This document shows positions 61,148 to 64,000 of a stretch of 64,000 nucleotides of DNA, in pieces (positions within the stretch are counted from its first letter, which is position 1; the number at the start of each line of letters is the position of its first letter). The stretch spans positions 1 through 64,000 of the forward strand of contig NZ_CP032550.1 in the NCBI RefSeq assembly GCF_009735645.1, given 5' to 3'. The position numbers were made by a program, and so were the translations under genes. This DNA comes from Microbacterium oryzae (GTDB lineage: Bacteria; Actinomycetota; Actinomycetes; Actinomycetales; Microbacteriaceae). The notes beneath the pieces were generated by a model, which was not told the DNA's origin, did no database searches, and saw nothing but the letters and a program-made list of their open reading frames with translations.

Positions 61148-63210
61148 GAGGTGCTCCTCGGGCTGGGCGGGGTCTCGGCCAGGGCCGTGGCGATCCGTTC
61201 GGCGAGCGGATGGCCGAGGGTCGTGCTGAACGACGCCGTGAGGTGATGCAGATCGCGGTAGACGAGCACCCCTCCCAGCATCATGGGGCACGCCGCGTCG
61301 GTGCAGTACGCGTCGCTCAGATCCACGAGCGGCGCGTCCACCGCCGCGGCGGCGATCCGCAGCGGATCGTCCGCGAGCGCGGCGTCGGCGCGGGGGATGG
61401 CGCAGGTGCCGGCGGTCAGCTCGCGCGCCGCGGCGACGCAGTCCTGCGCCGCGGCCGGGACGCGGGGGTTGTCGGCGACGGCGACGACCGGCGTGCCGGC
61501 GTCCTGCGCGCGTCGCCAGGCGTCCGCGTAGCGGGCGGCGGCCGCGGCGCGCGCATCGGCGTCGCGCTCGGCGGCGTTCACGGCGGTGACGAGGACGGCG
61601 TCGTACGCGCCCGACGCGAACTCGGCGTCGAGCTTCTCGACGTGGTCGGCGCACTCGGCCGGCGCCGGCTCCTGCCAGACGCAGCCGCGGCCGACGAAGA
61701 CGTCGACGTGCCAGCCGTGTTCCGCAGCGGTCTCGCGCAGCGCGGGGATGAGCATGGCGGCGTGCGAGTCCCCGTGCAGTGCGATGCGCAGCGCGCCGGG
61801 GTCGTCGGAGCCGAACGCGCAGGTGACGAGGTCGCCCCCCGCGGTGGGGTCGAAGTCGTAGCAGGCGAAGGCGTCGCCGATGTCGTCGCGGAGGCCGGCG
61901 GGCGCGGGGATGAGGTCGGACTGCGCGACGGGATCGTCGAGGACGCCTGCGCAGCCGTCGTCGAGGAGCGCCGCAGCGCCTCGGCACTGGTCCGGATCGC
62001 GGAGGCTCTCGGCGGCCGTCGCGGTCCGCTCGGCTGCGACCGCGGCCTGACGCCACATCGGCACCGCGGCGCCGGCGACGACGACCGCCATGGCCGCCGC
62101 GGTGAGCACGAGCACCGACGACGGACGCGAGCTGCGCGCGCGCGGCGCGAAGCGGACCGGATCCTCCACGAAGCGCTTGGTCAGCGCGGCCAGGACGATG
62201 GTCGCGACGAGGAGCACGAGGTTCTCGGGCAGCTCGGGCGGCCGGCCGAGCGCGTGCGGGGCGATGACGACGAGCGGCCAGTGCCAGAGGTAGATGCTGT
62301 ACGAGCGATCGCCGAGCCACTGCAGCGGCCGCCAGGCGACGATGCGCTCCAGCGGCCCGGCGCCGAGCGCGATGAGCGCCGCGGCGGCCGCGGTGGGGAG
62401 GATCGCGGCGGGGCCGGGGAACGGCGTCGCGTCGTCGTAGACGAGAAGGGTCGCGACGACGAGCGTCAGCGCGGCGAGCCAGGCGGCGAGGTGCGCCGCG
62501 CGGGGGAGCACGAGACGCGGCAGCAGCGCGACGATCGCGCCGAGCGCGAACTCCCAGAGCCGGCTGACGGTCGAGAAGTAGCCGAAGGGGTAGCTCGTCG
62601 ACGTCAGCCACACGCTGGCGCCGAAGCCGGCGACCGCGATGACCGCCGCGCCGATCACCAGGCGCCGCCGCGAGCTCCGCGCGCCGGCCGCGCCGGCCGC
62701 GCCGGCGGTGGCGGCCAGCAGCAGCAGCGGCCACAGCACGTAGAACTGCTCCTCCACCGACAGCGACCAGTAGTGCTGGGCGATCGGCGGCGCGGCGTCG
62801 TGCGCGAGGTAGTCGACCCCGTCCGCCGCGAGCTGCCAGTTCACGACGTAGAGCGCGCTGCCGACGATCGAGCGGAGATCGTTCTCGCGCAGCGGCGCCG
62901 GCGTCCACAGCAGCACGAGGGCGACGCTCGCGAGGAGGACGAGAAGGCTCGCCGGCAGCAGCCGTCGGGCGCGGGCGGCCCAGAACGCCGCGAGCCGCAG
63001 AGTCCCCCGCTCGCGCGCGCGCACGAGCTGGCCCGTGATGAGGTACCCGGAGATGACGAAGAAGACGTCGACGCCGACGTAGCCCCCCGGCAGCGCGCGC
63101 GGCCAGATGTGGAACAGCACGACGCCGAGCACTGCGAGGGTGCGCAGCGCCTGGATGTCGGCGCGGGCGGGGCCGGCGGCGCGGGCGGGGTGCGGTGTGC
63201 TCGCGGTCAC
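61144..63210 (-). CDS. OafA-type acyltransferase with C-terminal SGNH domain
   Basis: A 688-residue membrane O-acyltransferase that probably acetylates the polysaccharide. The acyltransferase-3 domain has about ten helices, the LRTLAVLGVVLFHIWP start with the catalytic His, VDVFFVISGYLITG, and WSLSVEEQFYVLWP. The extracellular SGNH domain has the nucleophile in ALHGDSHAAML and DLHHLT as the Asp-His pair. GTG 63210 overlaps the rmlD stop by four bases. Confidence 0.9.
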   Translation of the reverse strand: MTASTPHPARAAGPARADIQALRTLAVLGVVLFHIWPRALPGGYVGVDVFFVISGYLITGQLVRARERGTLRLAAFWAARARRLLPASLLVLLASVALVLLWTPAPLRENDLRSIVGSALYVVNWQLAADGVDYLAHDAAPPIAQHYWSLSVEEQFYVLWPLLLLAATAGAAGAAGARSSRRRLVIGAAVIAVAGFGASVWLTSTSYPFGYFSTVSRLWEFALGAIVALLPRLVLPRAAHLAAWLAALTLVVATLLVYDDATPFPGPAAILPTAAAAALIALGAGPLERIVAWRPLQWLGDRSYSIYLWHWPLVVIAPHALGRPPELPENLVLLVATIVLAALTKRFVEDPVRFAPRARSSRPSSVLVLTAAAMAVVVAGAAVPMWRQAAVAAERTATAAESLRDPDQCRGAAALLDDGCAGVLDDPVAQSDLIPAPAGLRDDIGDAFACYDFDPTAGGDLVTCAFGSDDPGALRIALHGDSHAAMLIPALRETAAEHGWHVDVFVGRGCVWQEPAPAECADHVEKLDAEFASGAYDAVLVTAVNAAERDADARAAAAARYADAWRRAQDAGTPVVAVADNPRVPAAAQDCVAAARELTAGTCAIPRADAALADDPLRIAAAAVDAPLVDLSDAYCTDAACPMMLGGVLVYRDLHHLTASFSTTLGHPLAERIATALAETPPSPRSTS

Positions 63211-64000
63211 CGGCTCTCGAGGTAGGCGGTGAGGCGGGTGTCGGCGTCGGCGGGGGTGTAGCCGGTGGCCTGGATGCGGGTGAGGTCGAGGACGCTGTTG
63301 CGGGGGCGGGGCGCGACGGGGCCGGTCGCGGTGGCGTAGTAGGCGTCGGTGCTGACGGGGGTGACGCGGTTCGGGTCGTGGCCGGTGAGGGCGTAGACGC
63401 GGCGTGCGATGTCGGCCCAGGTGGTGGGTGCGCCGGTGCCGGTGAGGTTGTAGACGCCGTAGGCGGGGCGGGTGGTGAGGAGGTGGCGGATGCCGGCGGC
63501 GATGTCGTCGGTGAAGGTGAGCCGGCCGGTCTGGTCGTCGACGACGGCGGGGTCGATGCCGCGTTCGGCCAGCGACGCCATGGTGGTGACGAAGTTCTTC
63601 CCGTCGCCGATGACCCAGCTGGTGCGGACGATGTAGTGGCGGGGAACGGTCGCGGCGATCTGGTCGCCGGCGGCCTTGGTCTGCCCGTACACGCCCAGGG
63701 GCGACAGGGGCGCGTCCTCGCGGTAGGGGGTGGTCGCGGTGCCGTCGAAGACGTAGTCGCTGGAGACGTGGACGAGGGTGAGGCCGTGCTCGGTGGCGAT
63801 GCGCGCGAGCGCGGTGACGCCGGCGACGTTCGCCGCCCACGCCTGGGCGCGGCCCTCGGGGGTCTCGGCCTGGTCGACGGCGGTGTGGGCGGCGGCGTTG
63901 ACGATGGTGTCGTAGTCCCGCCACCGGCGGGCGGTGGGAAGGTCGGGGGAGGCGAGGTCGAGGTCGGTGCGGGTGGCGTACTCGATGTGCGGCGCGTCGC
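63207..64000 (-). CDS. rmlD: dTDP-4-dehydrorhamnose reductase, N-terminus outside window
   Basis: Last step of dTDP-L-rhamnose synthesis. The visible 263 codons include VNAAAHTAVDQAE, HVSSDYVFDGT, the catalytic YGQTKAAGDQ (Tyr and Lys), VRTSWVIGDGKNF and YNLTGTGAPTTWADIA. The NAD-binding start lies beyond 64000; some relatives are fused to RmlC, which cannot be checked. Overlaps the acyltransferase gene by four bases. Supplies rhamnose for the envelope polymer. Confidence 0.93.
   Translation of the reverse strand, partial: DAPHIEYATRTDLDLASPDLPTARRWRDYDTIVNAAAHTAVDQAETPEGRAQAWAANVAGVTALARIATEHGLTLVHVSSDYVFDGTATTPYREDAPLSPLGVYGQTKAAGDQIAATVPRHYIVRTSWVIGDGKNFVTTMASLAERGIDPAVVDDQTGRLTFTDDIAAGIRHLLTTRPAYGVYNLTGTGAPTTWADIARRVYALTGHDPNRVTPVSTDAYYATATGPVAPRPRNSVLDLTRIQATGYTPADADTRLTAYLESR

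Overview
The window is about 70% G+C and gene-dense. Genes sit in short operons with 1-4 bp start/stop overlaps, and GTG/TTG starts are common. Gene content (acyl-CoA carboxylase with a small epsilon subunit, an LpdA-type quinone dehydrogenase, LCP and rhamnose genes) and protein style indicate an actinobacterium, most likely Microbacteriaceae and plausibly Microbacterium. That assignment is inference; no rRNA gene is present. From memory of the H37Rv map, much of the gene set also clusters in Mycobacterium tuberculosis between rmlD/manB (about Rv3264c) and sdhCDAB (about Rv3319), so this is mostly vertically inherited core chromosome.

Layout. 1-5.5 kb: nicotinamidase 3' end with an apparent frameshift, a GyrI-like protein, a fructosamine-kinase-like protein, a Cys-containing HTH regulator next to flavohemoglobin hmp, tRNA-Lys(TTT), and two conserved hypotheticals. 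5.5-9.8 kb: phosphate operon pstSCAB behind a clear PHO-box-like repeat. 9.8-11.9 kb: exonuclease III and mannose-1-phosphate guanylyltransferase. 12-15.6 kb: succinate dehydrogenase sdhCDAB. 15.7-23.8 kb: a nucleoside uptake and salvage block (BMP lipoprotein, ABC ATPase, two permeases, cdd, deoA, add). 24-25 kb: a lone endonuclease-fold gene between two long palindromes. 25-32.7 kb: mannitol PTS (mtlD, mtlA, ptsI, ptsH, an orphan IIB) divergent from an MtlR-type activator. 32.7-36.7 kb: phosphosugar mutase, purine nucleoside phosphorylase, LpdA-like quinone dehydrogenase.

36.7-49.2 kb: biotin carboxylase/BCCP, Maf, an RNA methyltransferase, a three-gene two-component operon, carboxylase epsilon and beta subunits, purK, a PH-domain membrane protein, biotin ligase and purE. 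49.2-64 kb: a cell-envelope polysaccharide locus: LCP ligase, glycosyltransferases, a Wzm/Wzt-type ABC exporter, UDP-glucose dehydrogenase, a large secreted lysozyme-like protein, an acyltransferase with SGNH domain, and rmlD cut by the window end.

Two themes go beyond ordinary annotation. First, nearly twenty genes carry a -10-like hexamer (TANNNT or GANNAT) 6-7 nt before the start codon, the signature of leaderless transcription, and this settles several start choices. Second, the intergenic spaces hold several repeat families: a palindrome of about 59 bp present three times (two copies bracket the endonuclease-fold gene), a 20-bp tandem array fused to one palindrome, a 73-bp tandem repeat running into accE, a 19-bp array of six units, and a 23-bp direct repeat at the 3' end of manC. 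No insertion sequence, prophage or CRISPR array is visible.
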